Of a stretch of DNA of 64,000 bases, positions 41,822-50,683 are shown piece by piece. Every line of letters starts with the position of its first letter. Positions within the stretch are counted from its first letter, which is position 1. The stretch lies in the NCBI RefSeq assembly GCF_032334255.1, contig NZ_JAUHMF010000001.1:248001-312000 (forward strand). The letters are read 5' to 3'. The notes under the pieces were generated by a model that searched no databases, was not told the DNA's origin, and worked only from the letters and a program-made list of their open reading frames with translations. The DNA comes from Thermanaerothrix solaris. GTDB taxonomy: Bacteria; Chloroflexota; Anaerolineae; Anaerolineales; Anaerolineaceae. The position numbers and the translations under genes are program-made.

Positions 41822-42577
41822 TTAAGGTTTCTGGGCATAAGCAAAAAAGGTAGGCACGAAAAGGACACGTTCACCTTTTTCCCAGGCGTTGAGGTCAAGC
41901 GCTTGCCAGTGGTCTATATCTTCAGCGGGTAGAATGGATTGTAAATCTAATCTCAATCCTAACCACTCACTGGAGGTGATCTCGAGATCGGGAGGGTATT
42001 TCCAATATGCCCCAAAGACACCTATATGTAGGTTAATAAGCCCGCTATTAGAGAACAATGAAGCCAGTTTTCGCCCTATAAAGGGATCGCCGCCTGCTTT
42101 TTGAATAGCGGTAATTTGTAATTGACCTAGTTTTTCCAGAGGAGAAGGATAGTCAATGCGTCCACCATAATCCGGTTCGGCCAGGGCTGCAATAAAACCA
42201 CCTGGTCGAGTAACACGCATAAGTTCTCTCATTACGTGCGCTGGGTTAACCCACAAGAAAAAATAGTGCGTATAGCAAAGATCGAATGTGTTCGCTGCAA
42301 AGGGTAGATTATAGCCATCACCTTGGCACAAATGGCTAGAGGGAAGCAGGTGTTTGGCATGTGATAGAAAGGAAAATTGTATATCCAGACCGTAACGGAG
42401 ATAAGGCTCCCAAATAGAATCTGAGAGAACTGCTCCAGTGCCGCAACCCACTTCGAGAATTCGTCTAATCGAGTGGTTTCCAATTTCTTTCAGGAGGTGT
42501 TGTCGAATTTGAGCACTCCACCCCGCTTGGGTGAGGAATCGTTGATGCCAGAACAATAGATCAACGTTGTTTGGCAT
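41822..42577 (-). CDS. Class I SAM-dependent methyltransferase of the Cys-Ala-tail locus
   Basis: A 251-residue Rossmann methyltransferase. Motif I is ILEVGCGTGAV, and the later acidic and post-I region includes YGLDIQFSFLSHAK, GDGYNLPFAANTFDLCYTHYFFLWV and MRELMRVTRPGGFIAALAEP. It overlaps the end of the inactive radical SAM gene by 17 bases, so it belongs to that operon. In peptide-modification loci such enzymes often O- or C-methylate the product; here this is only inference. It is the last gene of the operon, and the glnA promoter lies just past its stop. Confidence 0.88.
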   Translation of the reverse strand: MPNNVDLLFWHQRFLTQAGWSAQIRQHLLKEIGNHSIRRILEVGCGTGAVLSDSIWEPYLRYGLDIQFSFLSHAKHLLPSSHLCQGDGYNLPFAANTFDLCYTHYFFLWVNPAHVMRELMRVTRPGGFIAALAEPDYGGRIDYPSPLEKLGQLQITAIQKAGGDPFIGRKLASLFSNSGLINLHIGVFGAYWKYPPDLEITSSEWLGLRLDLQSILPAEDIDHWQALDLNAWEKGERVLFVPTFFAYAQKP

Positions 42578-43733
42578 GTTTCCAAATCATTTCCCAGGGA
42601 TCAGTAAGTAAATTTCCCAGGATCTCTGTTGCCCCTTGGAATGGTAATACATCACCGTCTGGTTCTACATAGAGCCATACAATACCAGCCCCCTGGGGAG
42701 GGGACTCAGGTGATACGTTTATCTCTAGCGAAACGGGGTTTAAGTGTGAATAGGGGACGGGTAGATCCCATACTAGATGCAGGCCCAAACGGGCTACGAG
42801 GTCTCTGGCTTGTTGTAAGGTTTCACCAAAGTGAGGATGACTGGCCGATAGGCTAATTCGGGTAACTTTCATGTGTGCAAGGCGTTCGATGAGGTTCTGG
42901 ACTTGGGTTTTATTTTCCGGGGTAATGGTTAAGTGCACTGTAAGAGCGAGATCAGCGGCCAGGACATCACGAATGGCTTCCCACGAGATTTCGTTCATGG
43001 GATCAAGGACGATCATGACATGGTCTAAGCCGCTGGCTAAAATGCGGTTGAGGTACTCTTTTTCAACCAACCGTAGGCCAGTGGTGAGCAAACCACTGAC
43101 CATTCCCAGGGATTCTACAAAAGCAATTAGATCAATCAAATCTGGCCGTAATGTTGGTTCACCGCCGGTAAAGATGACGTGCGGGATACCTGCCTCCCAG
43201 GCTTTGCGCAAGCATTGCTGCCATTCTTCGTAGATCAGTTCGCGTCGCACATGTTCGACCGGGGCGACGTGGCGAATAGATTCATCCTCGGTTCGATATG
43301 TTAAAGCGCAATCTAAGCGTAGAGGAGCGCTTAGGAATTCCTGATAAGGGGTATGTCGTTCCATATCCAGATAAATTTCGGGGTCCAAATCAGGGGTGGT
43401 GAGTAGTGTTTCCAACCGTTCTAAAAATGCCGTGTAATCTGCCTGAACCTGAGCTTTCGATACGCGGTATCGTTTTGAAATTTCTCGGCTCACTTCTTCA
43501 ATTGGCGTGCCTTTGATACGATGATAGGCAAATTCGGTGGCTGTCTGGTTTAGATGTAAGACGGTTGAGGCATCCAAAATCAGGATGCCTTCTCCATTTG
43601 GTTCGATTCGCAGGTGCATTCGGTGCGGTTGAGGTGCGTCGGGTGGCGATTGCCAGTGATAAACACCGGGTGGAAGCGGGTTAAATGGAGGTGGAAATAA
43701 TTGGTCAATCCATTCACGCCATCTGAATTTCAT
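42561..43733 (-). CDS. Degenerate PqqD-like/radical SAM paralogue lacking all cluster cysteines
   Basis: A 390-residue paralogue of the next gene upstream. The N-terminal PqqD-like domain is retained (PPGVYHWQ...LHLNQTATEFAYHRIKGTPIEEVSREI...). The barrel keeps the SAM-contacting GGEPT (190-194) and the same strand order. The CxxxCxxC positions of its neighbour (Cys144, 148, 151) are Thr148, Ser152 and His155 here, in RLDCALTYRTEDESIRH against RMDLALTYRCNNDCAHC. The SPASM cysteines are also replaced, and the protein ends before the last Cys-rich segment. The frame is open with GGAGG before the ATG, so it looks like a maintained pseudoenzyme, not debris. It starts 22 bases after the active gene. 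Confidence 0.88.
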   Translation of the reverse strand: MKFRWREWIDQLFPPPFNPLPPGVYHWQSPPDAPQPHRMHLRIEPNGEGILILDASTVLHLNQTATEFAYHRIKGTPIEEVSREISKRYRVSKAQVQADYTAFLERLETLLTTPDLDPEIYLDMERHTPYQEFLSAPLRLDCALTYRTEDESIRHVAPVEHVRRELIYEEWQQCLRKAWEAGIPHVIFTGGEPTLRPDLIDLIAFVESLGMVSGLLTTGLRLVEKEYLNRILASGLDHVMIVLDPMNEISWEAIRDVLAADLALTVHLTITPENKTQVQNLIERLAHMKVTRISLSASHPHFGETLQQARDLVARLGLHLVWDLPVPYSHLNPVSLEINVSPESPPQGAGIVWLYVEPDGDVLPFQGATEILGNLLTDPWEMIWKHAKQR

Positions 43734-43755
43734 ATCTGCCTCCACCAATGGAGTT

Positions 43756-45111
43756 TTAGAGGTTTGGATTGGGTGAAACAACCTGATTGAAGGCATAGGT
43801 TAGTGGGCACCCACCCCCGCATTCCTGGAGCAATGCACATTTCTCACACGCGTCAGGTACATAATGGCGTTCACGCAGAGCAACCGCCAGATCGTGATTC
43901 CATATGCTTTCCCATGGGGTATTTAGAATATGCCCTAAGGGATGGTAGTAAGACTGACAAGGCAAAACGAAGCCATTTGGCTCAATACACATGTTATACC
44001 AAGCCGCTGTGCATCCTTTAAGCCCTAAGCCATTCAACACAGGGTCAAAATGACAGTAACGAGTGGGGGTATACCAAATTAAACGCTGGCCGTGCTGAGC
44101 GGTTTTTTCGCGGGCCAAGGCAAGCAAATCTTGCAATTGTGTTTCGGGAATGCCGGTATTAACCTTGGCACCTCCTCCGGAGTGGATTAGGCCGTTAATG
44201 CCCACCGTGGGTACCCCTAATTCGGCCAAAAAGTCCAGGGTTTGAGCAAGGTAGGGGGCGTTTGAAGAAAGCAAGGTAGTGTTGGTCATGACAAAAAGGG
44301 GGGTTCTCAGGGCATTACAAATGCCTTGGACGGTTTGTGCCCAGGCCCCAGGGCGACCCACAATGCGGTCGTGAATGGTTGGATCGTGAGATTCGAGGGT
44401 AATTTGTACATGATCCAAACCGGCTTCATATAAAGTGTCAAGGTAGCGGGGATCATGCAGTCGTCGTCCGTTAGTATTCAAACCTGTGATTTGTCCTCTA
44501 CTTTCAGCATGGGCGATCAGCACAGGTAGATCTTGGTGCAAAGTAGGCTCGCCGCCGGTAAAAACGATATGGGGGATTCCTATCTCCCATAGGCGATCTA
44601 TCACCTGTTTCCAGGTTTCGGTTTCTAGTTCTGGATAATTCCGGGGTCTGGCGTTGTAGCAATGGGCACAATCATTATTACAGCGATAGGTGAGCGCTAG
44701 GTCCATTCGGTAAGGGGCGATAGAACGGGAAGAAAACGGTGGGAGTGTTTCTAAATCCAGGTCGCATATGGGGCACACGTTTTCGGGTTCAATGAGTGCG
44801 TTAAGGTGCAAACGGAAATTGTCGAGATCTGCCTTAATTTGAGTGGCTTGGGTTCTAAAATGGGCGACCAGGGTTTTAATGATCACATTCTCAGGATAAC
44901 CCGACAAGATAAAAAAAGCCATTAACGCTGCGGTTGCATTGAGATGATAAATCCGGCTGGCGTTTATCAAAAGACTACCTTGCCCGCTGGGTTCAATACG
45001 TAAATGAACGCGCACTTTGTTCTCAGAGGATTGGTGCAAAAAGTGATAGATCCCCGGCAAGGGCAAATTAAGGGCTTTTTGCATAGGGAAGAGTGCGTTC
45101 CACCACCCCAT
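43756..45111 (-). CDS. PqqD-like/radical SAM/SPASM peptide-modifying enzyme
   Basis: A 451-residue enzyme. Residues about 18-110 form a PqqD-like (RiPP recognition element) domain, with GIYHFLH...RIYHLNATAALMAFFILSGYPENVIIKTL. The radical SAM core has CNNDCAHC (Cys144, 148, 151) and GGEPT (186-190). A SPASM domain follows with Cys367, 375, 385, 422, 425, 431 and 435, enough for auxiliary Fe-S clusters. Known members of this architecture install thioether or C-C bonds in ribosomal peptides and proteins. It begins 15 bases after the Cys-Ala-tailed DUF2207 gene, the obvious candidate substrate (inference). AAGGGTGAG lies before the start. Confidence 0.92.
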   Translation of the reverse strand: MGWWNALFPMQKALNLPLPGIYHFLHQSSENKVRVHLRIEPSGQGSLLINASRIYHLNATAALMAFFILSGYPENVIIKTLVAHFRTQATQIKADLDNFRLHLNALIEPENVCPICDLDLETLPPFSSRSIAPYRMDLALTYRCNNDCAHCYNARPRNYPELETETWKQVIDRLWEIGIPHIVFTGGEPTLHQDLPVLIAHAESRGQITGLNTNGRRLHDPRYLDTLYEAGLDHVQITLESHDPTIHDRIVGRPGAWAQTVQGICNALRTPLFVMTNTTLLSSNAPYLAQTLDFLAELGVPTVGINGLIHSGGGAKVNTGIPETQLQDLLALAREKTAQHGQRLIWYTPTRYCHFDPVLNGLGLKGCTAAWYNMCIEPNGFVLPCQSYYHPLGHILNTPWESIWNHDLAVALRERHYVPDACEKCALLQECGGGCPLTYAFNQVVSPNPNL

Positions 45112-45126
45112 GGTTATTTCTCACCC

Positions 45127-46821
45127 TTATCGCCCACCGCCTGCACACGCGCAGGCACAACCCGCACAAGCGCACGCACATGCGCAAGCACACGAGCCAC
45201 CTCCTCCACCCCGACGCGCCATTGAGGAAGAGGTTGGGGGTGGGGGAGGATTGGTGCGGGCGGTAATCTTGCCAGTAAACTCGGTCACATTGCCGATAAC
45301 GCTGGCTGAGAAAGTTTCAACCCCACGCACCATCGAGGCTGCAAAATCAGAACCTGGTAGTTTGGGAAGATTAATGGTTGTTTTTGAACCACCGCTAGGC
45401 GTAGAAACGGGGGCCGCTGGCGTAGAGCGGCGGAAGACCGGGTCATATCGTCCCCACCAGGTCGGCACAAAGACTGGTCCAGGGGCGAAGACCTCGCGGG
45501 TTTGGTCTTCCCAGCGCCGGTCCAACATGGTCCAATCCATCACTTCGTCATAGGTTAGTGCACGGACTTCTGGAGTTTCGGCAGCTTTGACTTGATCCCA
45601 GGCTTTTTTAACGATACTTTCGTAATAAGCAATGGTTTCCTTGCGGCTGAAGCCGCGCATTTTCTCCGAAACTGTATTGATGAGGTTGACCATCAACTCT
45701 TGTAAGCCCTTCTGTCGTTCCTTGGCATCTTTAAGTCGCATGGCCTCAAGGAATTCAATCTCATAGGGCTGTAAACCTTCGGGCAGGGGTTGAGAAATCT
45801 CGAGTTCAAGTGGCTCCTGTTTAATGACCGTTGCAGCCCCTTTTTTGAGAACGGAGAACAAAATCATGGTGAGAATTTTGTCCACTGGTTGTTCCATTAA
45901 AATTGCGGCTTCGACTGCTGTTAGGCCGCGTTTGATCCCATGGCCTTCAATTGCAATCTTGGGAGGCAGGTATTGCAAACGTCGTTTTTGGCTCGAGCGA
46001 TAACCCACATAGGCAATTGCCACAAAGAAGCCCATAAAACCCAGACAACAGAGAAGGCCGATTAAATCCTCACTAATTTGGAACGATCGTGAATTGGGAA
46101 CCTCAGTGGCAACGATGGCGGCGGCAGGAATCAGCCGCGCAGGAAAGCTGGCGCCAAAGGTGTATTGCGTATAGACATTAGCTTCGGTTGAGCGCCAGGA
46201 ATAATAAACACGCCCTTGAGCATCAAGGTTGGTGTAAGGTTCGTCACTACCCGGCCAATTGCCACTGGGTTTGTGATATCGCGGCTCTTCTGTTGTTAGA
46301 CCGGGTGGCAGGATGATAGTCATTGTGTAGTCGGTTTTTCCTCGGACGAAGGCTTTATCAAACCATGAGGGGCTGAAGACAATACTGGCGTAAGGTTCGG
46401 ATAGTTCCAGGGTTGATTTGCCAATTGCTCCCTCAATATCTGGGATGGTTACCTTAAGCGTTCCTGTGGATCCCGGTGAAATGGTATGGTTACCTAATGT
46501 AATGGCAATCCCCGGTTGCACATAAGGAGAGGGTTCGATGTCCGTAAGAGGAACACCGTCAATTTCGGCTTTTACCTTTGAAAGGCGGTAATTTTCATTG
46601 GGAAGGCCGATGTCCACGACATCAATGGGACTGGCTCCGGGCTGGTTGCGAAATTCAATTTCGTAATAGATGGTGATTGTTCCATTTGGGTTAACGTAAA
46701 GGTCGACCTCTTGACGCGGGACTTCAAAAGCATAACTTTGTGCTAAGGCGATTGGGGATTGAAATCCCAATAGACCTATCAGCCAAAAGAGAATAAAAAT
46801 TGGAAAGCCCCACCGTTTCAT
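45127..46821 (-). CDS. DUF2207-like membrane protein with a C-terminal Cys-Ala repeat tail
   Basis: A 564-residue protein. A signal peptide (1-28) is followed by an extracytoplasmic beta-rich domain (30-245) of DUF2207 type, one transmembrane helix (about 253-274) and a cytosolic region of about 290 residues with AVEAAILMEQPVDKILTMILFSVLKKGA. A Pro-rich stretch then leads to RRGGGGGS and a tail of five Cys-Ala pairs, Gly, three Cys-Ala pairs and GGGR. The cysteines are 544, 546, 548, 550, 552, 555, 557 and 559. With one helix after the signal peptide, the tail should be cytosolic, where the adjacent radical SAM enzyme could reach it. GAGG precedes the ATG at 46821. Confidence 0.9.
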   Translation of the reverse strand: MKRWGFPIFILFWLIGLLGFQSPIALAQSYAFEVPRQEVDLYVNPNGTITIYYEIEFRNQPGASPIDVVDIGLPNENYRLSKVKAEIDGVPLTDIEPSPYVQPGIAITLGNHTISPGSTGTLKVTIPDIEGAIGKSTLELSEPYASIVFSPSWFDKAFVRGKTDYTMTIILPPGLTTEEPRYHKPSGNWPGSDEPYTNLDAQGRVYYSWRSTEANVYTQYTFGASFPARLIPAAAIVATEVPNSRSFQISEDLIGLLCCLGFMGFFVAIAYVGYRSSQKRRLQYLPPKIAIEGHGIKRGLTAVEAAILMEQPVDKILTMILFSVLKKGAATVIKQEPLELEISQPLPEGLQPYEIEFLEAMRLKDAKERQKGLQELMVNLINTVSEKMRGFSRKETIAYYESIVKKAWDQVKAAETPEVRALTYDEVMDWTMLDRRWEDQTREVFAPGPVFVPTWWGRYDPVFRRSTPAAPVSTPSGGSKTTINLPKLPGSDFAASMVRGVETFSASVIGNVTEFTGKITARTNPPPPPTSSSMARRGGGGGSCACACACACAGCACACAGGGR

Positions 46822-46859
46822 TGTTTTCCTCAATTGGATAATTTACTGGAGTGAATAAC

Positions 46860-47222
46860 TTACCACTTTGGCTCTTCGGTCAATTGGTAGGTCGTGCCAC
46901 AATAAGGACAGGTTACCACAGGGGCCCCGGCTACCATTTTAATGTTTTCGGCTTTCAACGCACCACCGCAGGATTTACACTTAAGCGTATCCAGATTGAT
47001 ATTACCAGGAAGATCCACCTTGAGAGTTACCTGTGGGAGTACATCTTGCTTGGGGCGCCGCGCAGCCCAAAAAATCAGCACTAATCCTAGAGCAATGGTG
47101 ATCAGTCCCACCGGAATCCACATCAGGTCACCTTGATCCCCGGTTGCCCCCCAGATAAAAAGCACCCCAAAGAAGATCAAGATGGCGGCTACGATGTAAG
47201 CGATAATCTTTCCAGCGCTCAT
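46860..47222 (-). CDS. Two-helix membrane protein with a C-terminal zinc ribbon
   Basis: A 120-residue protein. Two transmembrane helices lie within residues 5-52 and a cytosolic zinc ribbon at the end has paired CxxC motifs (CKSCGG and CPYCGT). GAGGAGAG precedes the ATG. It is the first gene of the five-gene operon, 38 bases before the DUF2207 start. It may be a partner or redox/metal-binding component of the tailed protein (inference). Confidence 0.85.
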   Translation of the reverse strand: MSAGKIIAYIVAAILIFFGVLFIWGATGDQGDLMWIPVGLITIALGLVLIFWAARRPKQDVLPQVTLKVDLPGNINLDTLKCKSCGGALKAENIKMVAGAPVVTCPYCGTTYQLTEEPKW

Positions 47223-47395
47223 CGCATTCTCTCCTCGAATCTAAACTCTAAGGATTAGTTTAGCATGCTTCTTGGTCGGGCACAATTGGATTAACCTCAC
47301 ATTGGTTAGCAGAATTGTCACACTCATCCTCGCCAATGAGGACCTTTGGAGGGCGGAGTCTAATCGGCCTGCTATAATTGAAAAGAGGAGGGCAG

Positions 47396-49453
47396 ATGGC
47401 TATGGAAACGACATCTCTGGAAGCACTGCGCGATGAATATGAGCGCTTGAAGCGCGAGATTAATTACCATAACTATCGTTACCATGTTCTGGACTCCCCC
47501 TTAATCAGCGATTATGAATTCGACCGGTTGATGGCGCGCTTACGCGAAATTGAAGCAGCCCATCCCGATTGGGTGACTCCGGACTCGCCTAGTCAGCGTT
47601 CTGGTGGTCCACCGTTAGAGCGTTTCAACAAGGTGCGCCATCCTCGCCCTATTCTCAGCCTAGCCAATGCTTTTACGTTAGACGATGTGCGGGCTTGGTA
47701 TGAACGCTTGGTGCGCCTGGATGAACGCGTACGCCAGGCTGATTTCGTGGTCGAACCTAAAATTGACGGTCTAACCGTGGTGCTTCATTATCATAATGGC
47801 CAGTTTGTCTTGGGGGCAACGCGGGGCGATGGAGAGGTGGGTGAGGACATTACGGCGAATTTGCGCACAGTACGTGCCTTGCCCTTGCGGATTCCCGTTC
47901 AAGAGTCAGCGCCAAAGCCGCCAGAACGCTTAGTGGTGCGAGGTGAAGCCTTTATCACCATTAAGGACTTTGAGGAACTCAATCGGCGGTTGATTGAGGC
48001 CGGTGAAAAACCCTATCTTAATCCGCGTAATACAGCCGCCGGGTCTTTGCGCCAGTTAGATCCCTCGCTTACGGCCTCTCGACCTTTGACGCTGTTAACC
48101 TATGCGATTGTTGATGCCAGCGATTCAGTCCCAACGACTCAATGGGAGACTTTGCAGTATCTCAAGGAATTAGGATTTCCAGTAACAAAAGATGCGGAGT
48201 ATTGTGCCGACCTCGAGGCGGTGCTTGATGCGTGTGCACGCTGGCTGGATAAACGTGATACGTTGCCGTTTGAGGCGGATGGGATTGTGATCAAAATCAA
48301 TGATTTACGTTTACAAGATTCTCTTGGGGTGGTAGGCAAGGATCCGCGGGGTATGCTGGCTTTTAAGTTCCCAGCGCGTGAAGTGAGCACAATTCTGCGC
48401 GATATTGAAGTCAGTGTAGGGCGAACGGGAGTGCTAACGCCCACAGCAGTCTTAGAACCGGTTGAGATTGGTGGGGTTATCGTTAAGCAAGCCACACTAC
48501 ATAACTTTGATTACATTGCTGAAAAGGATATCCGCATAGGGGATCGGGTGTTGGTGAAACGCGCCGGCGATGTGATCCCCTATGTTGTAGGGCCTATCGT
48601 TGAGGCACGCACCGGGCAAGAACGCATTTTTGAGCCCCCTCAGACATGCCCGGCTTGTGGACAGCCGGTTCAACATTACGAAGGTGAAGTGGCATGGTAT
48701 TGCGTTAACGCCGCCTGCCCGGCTCAAATCATTCGGAATGTTGAGCATTTTGTATCGCGTTCGGCGATGGATATCACCGGCTTGGGCATTAAAATCGTGG
48801 AGCAATTGGTTAAAAAAGGACTGGTTCACGATGTTGCGGATTTATATTATTTAACAAAGGCTGATTTGTTGACCCTTGAGGGCTTTGCAGACAAAAAGGC
48901 AGATAATATTCTACGGGCAATTGAAGCCTCAAAGAGTCGCCCTTTGGCGCGCTTGATAAATGCTTTAGGAATCCACGGAGTTGGTGAGGTAATGGCGGCT
49001 ACGTTGGCGGGGATTTATCCCGACCTGGATGCTTTGTCTCAAGCAACTGAAGAGGAGTTACAGCAAATTGAGGGGATTGGCCCAAATATTGCCCAAAGTA
49101 TTGTGGATTGGTTTTCGCGCCCAACTAACCGCAAGGTTCTGGAAAAACTAAAAGCCGCTGGCGTTTGGCCGGTTGAGAAGAAACAAGTTGCTCCCGAGGT
49201 TCCGCTTCCTTTGGCCGGTTTGACCTTCGTCGTGACAGGCACACTCAAACGTTTTTCACGCGAGGAAGTTAAGGAGTATATTCAATCCCACGGCGGCAAG
49301 GTGAGCGAAAGCGTATCACGGAACACCAGTTATTTGATCGTGGGAGAGAATCCAGGGTCAAAACTCGAACGCGCCCGGGCTCTTGGTGTGCCCATCCTCA
49401 CTGAAGAGGAATTAATCGCTATGGTTGAACATTCATCTGCTCGGAGCCAATAA
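47396..49453 (+). CDS. ligA: NAD-dependent DNA ligase
   Basis: Seals nicks in replication and repair; 685 residues, the family's usual size. The Ia domain comes first (YHNYRYHVLDSPLISDYEFDRLM). The adenylation motif EPKIDGLTVVLHY carries the catalytic Lys. An OB fold follows, then a four-cysteine zinc finger (CPACGQPVQ...CVNAACPAQ), HhH repeats (LGIHGVGEVMAATLA, IEGIGPNIAQSIVDWF) and a C-terminal BRCT domain (LAGLTFVVTGTLKRFSREEVKEYIQSHGGKVS). GGAGG lies just before the start; 47402 is an alternative ATG. TATAAT at 47373-47378 would give a very short leader. Confidence 0.97.
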   Translation: MAMETTSLEALRDEYERLKREINYHNYRYHVLDSPLISDYEFDRLMARLREIEAAHPDWVTPDSPSQRSGGPPLERFNKVRHPRPILSLANAFTLDDVRAWYERLVRLDERVRQADFVVEPKIDGLTVVLHYHNGQFVLGATRGDGEVGEDITANLRTVRALPLRIPVQESAPKPPERLVVRGEAFITIKDFEELNRRLIEAGEKPYLNPRNTAAGSLRQLDPSLTASRPLTLLTYAIVDASDSVPTTQWETLQYLKELGFPVTKDAEYCADLEAVLDACARWLDKRDTLPFEADGIVIKINDLRLQDSLGVVGKDPRGMLAFKFPAREVSTILRDIEVSVGRTGVLTPTAVLEPVEIGGVIVKQATLHNFDYIAEKDIRIGDRVLVKRAGDVIPYVVGPIVEARTGQERIFEPPQTCPACGQPVQHYEGEVAWYCVNAACPAQIIRNVEHFVSRSAMDITGLGIKIVEQLVKKGLVHDVADLYYLTKADLLTLEGFADKKADNILRAIEASKSRPLARLINALGIHGVGEVMAATLAGIYPDLDALSQATEEELQQIEGIGPNIAQSIVDWFSRPTNRKVLEKLKAAGVWPVEKKQVAPEVPLPLAGLTFVVTGTLKRFSREEVKEYIQSHGGKVSESVSRNTSYLIVGENPGSKLERARALGVPILTEEELIAMVEHSSARSQ

Positions 49454-50644
49454 GTGGGTATCAAACGACTTATCCTAAAGCCGGGGCGAGAGAAGTCTGT
49501 GCTTCAAAAGCACCCCTGGATTTACTCGGGGGCTATTGAGAAGGTTGAAGGTAAGCCAGAGCCTGGTGAGACGGTCGCTATTTATTCCTCCCAAGGGCAG
49601 TGGCTGGCATGGGCTGGCTACAGCCCACGTTCCTCAATCCGGGCGCGTATTTGGAGTTGGGATGTAAACGAAGCGATTAGGCCCGAGTTTTTTGAGGGAC
49701 GGATTGCAAAAGCCATTTCGCGGCGGTGGCATCTTCAAAATGATTCATCTACTACCGCTTACCGATTGATCCACGCCGAATCGGATGGTTTACCCGGACT
49801 GATAGTGGATCGTTACAGAGATTGGTTGGTCGTACAAATCCTGACTGTGACCATGGAGGTCTGGCGCGATGTCATTTTCAAGAGTTTGCGCCAGTCAACC
49901 GGGTTTGATCATATCTACGAGCGTTCGGATGTTGAAGTTCGATCGCTGGAAGGCCTAACCTCACGAGTTGGCCCCTGTGGGGAAACTTTGCCCCCACCCG
50001 TGGTCGAAATTCAAGAGAATGGGCATCGTTTCTGGGTGGATATCCAGCATGGGCAGAAAACCGGTTTTTATCTCGATCAGCGTGAGAACCGACGCATAGT
50101 TGGCCACCTAGCGGCAGGAAAAGAGGTATTGAATGCTTTCTGCTATACAGGGGCTTTTTCGGTCTATACCCTGGCTGGGGGTGCCAAATCGGTTTGTTCG
50201 ATTGATGTATCAGGTGAAGCGTTACGGCTGGCTCAAGAGAACTTGAAGTTGAACGGTTTCGATCCTGAACAACATGAATGGGTAGAGGGGGATGTATTCC
50301 AGGTGTTGCGGCATTTTCGGGATGTGGGGCGCAAATTTGATTTGATCATCCTTGATCCGCCGAAATTTGCACCCGCGACGGCACAAATTGCCCGGGCGGC
50401 GCGAGGGTATAAAGACATCAACTGGTTGGCGTTCCGGCTTCTCCGGCCTGGCGGACTTTTAGTCACATTTTCTTGCTCGGGGGGCGTGACTCCGGAATTA
50501 TTTCAGAAAATCGTCGCCGATGCCGCACTAGACGCAGGGGTTGAGGGGCGTATTCTTATGCGCCTGTATCAGGCCTCGGATCATCCGGTGGCTCTTAACT
50601 TTCCGGAAGGTCTCTATCTGAAAGGCCTGGTGGTTGAGATATAA
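49454..50644 (+). CDS. RlmI-like class I rRNA (cytosine-C5) methyltransferase
   Basis: A 396-residue protein. The N-terminal PUA-like domain reads RLILKPGREKSVLQKHPWIYSGAIEKVEG...ARIWS. The middle domain has SDGLPGLIVDRYRDWLVVQ. The SAM-binding domain has QKTGFYLDQRENRR, VLNAFCYTGAFSVYTLAGGAKSVCSIDVS and LDPPKFA, followed by FSCSGGVTPELF with a Cys in the catalytic region. This is the RlmI/YccW family, which methylates 23S rRNA. It starts with GTG directly after the ligA stop, so the two are co-translated. Confidence 0.92.
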   Translation: MGIKRLILKPGREKSVLQKHPWIYSGAIEKVEGKPEPGETVAIYSSQGQWLAWAGYSPRSSIRARIWSWDVNEAIRPEFFEGRIAKAISRRWHLQNDSSTTAYRLIHAESDGLPGLIVDRYRDWLVVQILTVTMEVWRDVIFKSLRQSTGFDHIYERSDVEVRSLEGLTSRVGPCGETLPPPVVEIQENGHRFWVDIQHGQKTGFYLDQRENRRIVGHLAAGKEVLNAFCYTGAFSVYTLAGGAKSVCSIDVSGEALRLAQENLKLNGFDPEQHEWVEGDVFQVLRHFRDVGRKFDLIILDPPKFAPATAQIARAARGYKDINWLAFRLLRPGGLLVTFSCSGGVTPELFQKIVADAALDAGVEGRILMRLYQASDHPVALNFPEGLYLKGLVVEI

Positions 50645-50678
50645 AAGCGAGCCGCGCATACATTGCTGGCTCGCTTTT
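50643..50678. terminator. Bidirectional terminator between the RlmI-like gene and tmRNA
   Basis: AAAAGCGAGCC (50643-50653) pairs perfectly with GGCTCGCTTTT (50668-50678), 11 bp with A- and T-runs on either side. It ends both convergent transcripts. Confidence 0.92.
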
Positions 50679-50683
50679 GGGAG

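Noticed and set aside
45110..45553. Plus-strand frame rich in His, Ala, Gln and Pro opposite the Cys-Ala tail
   Set aside because: It is the antisense reading of the DUF2207 C-terminal repeat and has no start signal or family resemblance.
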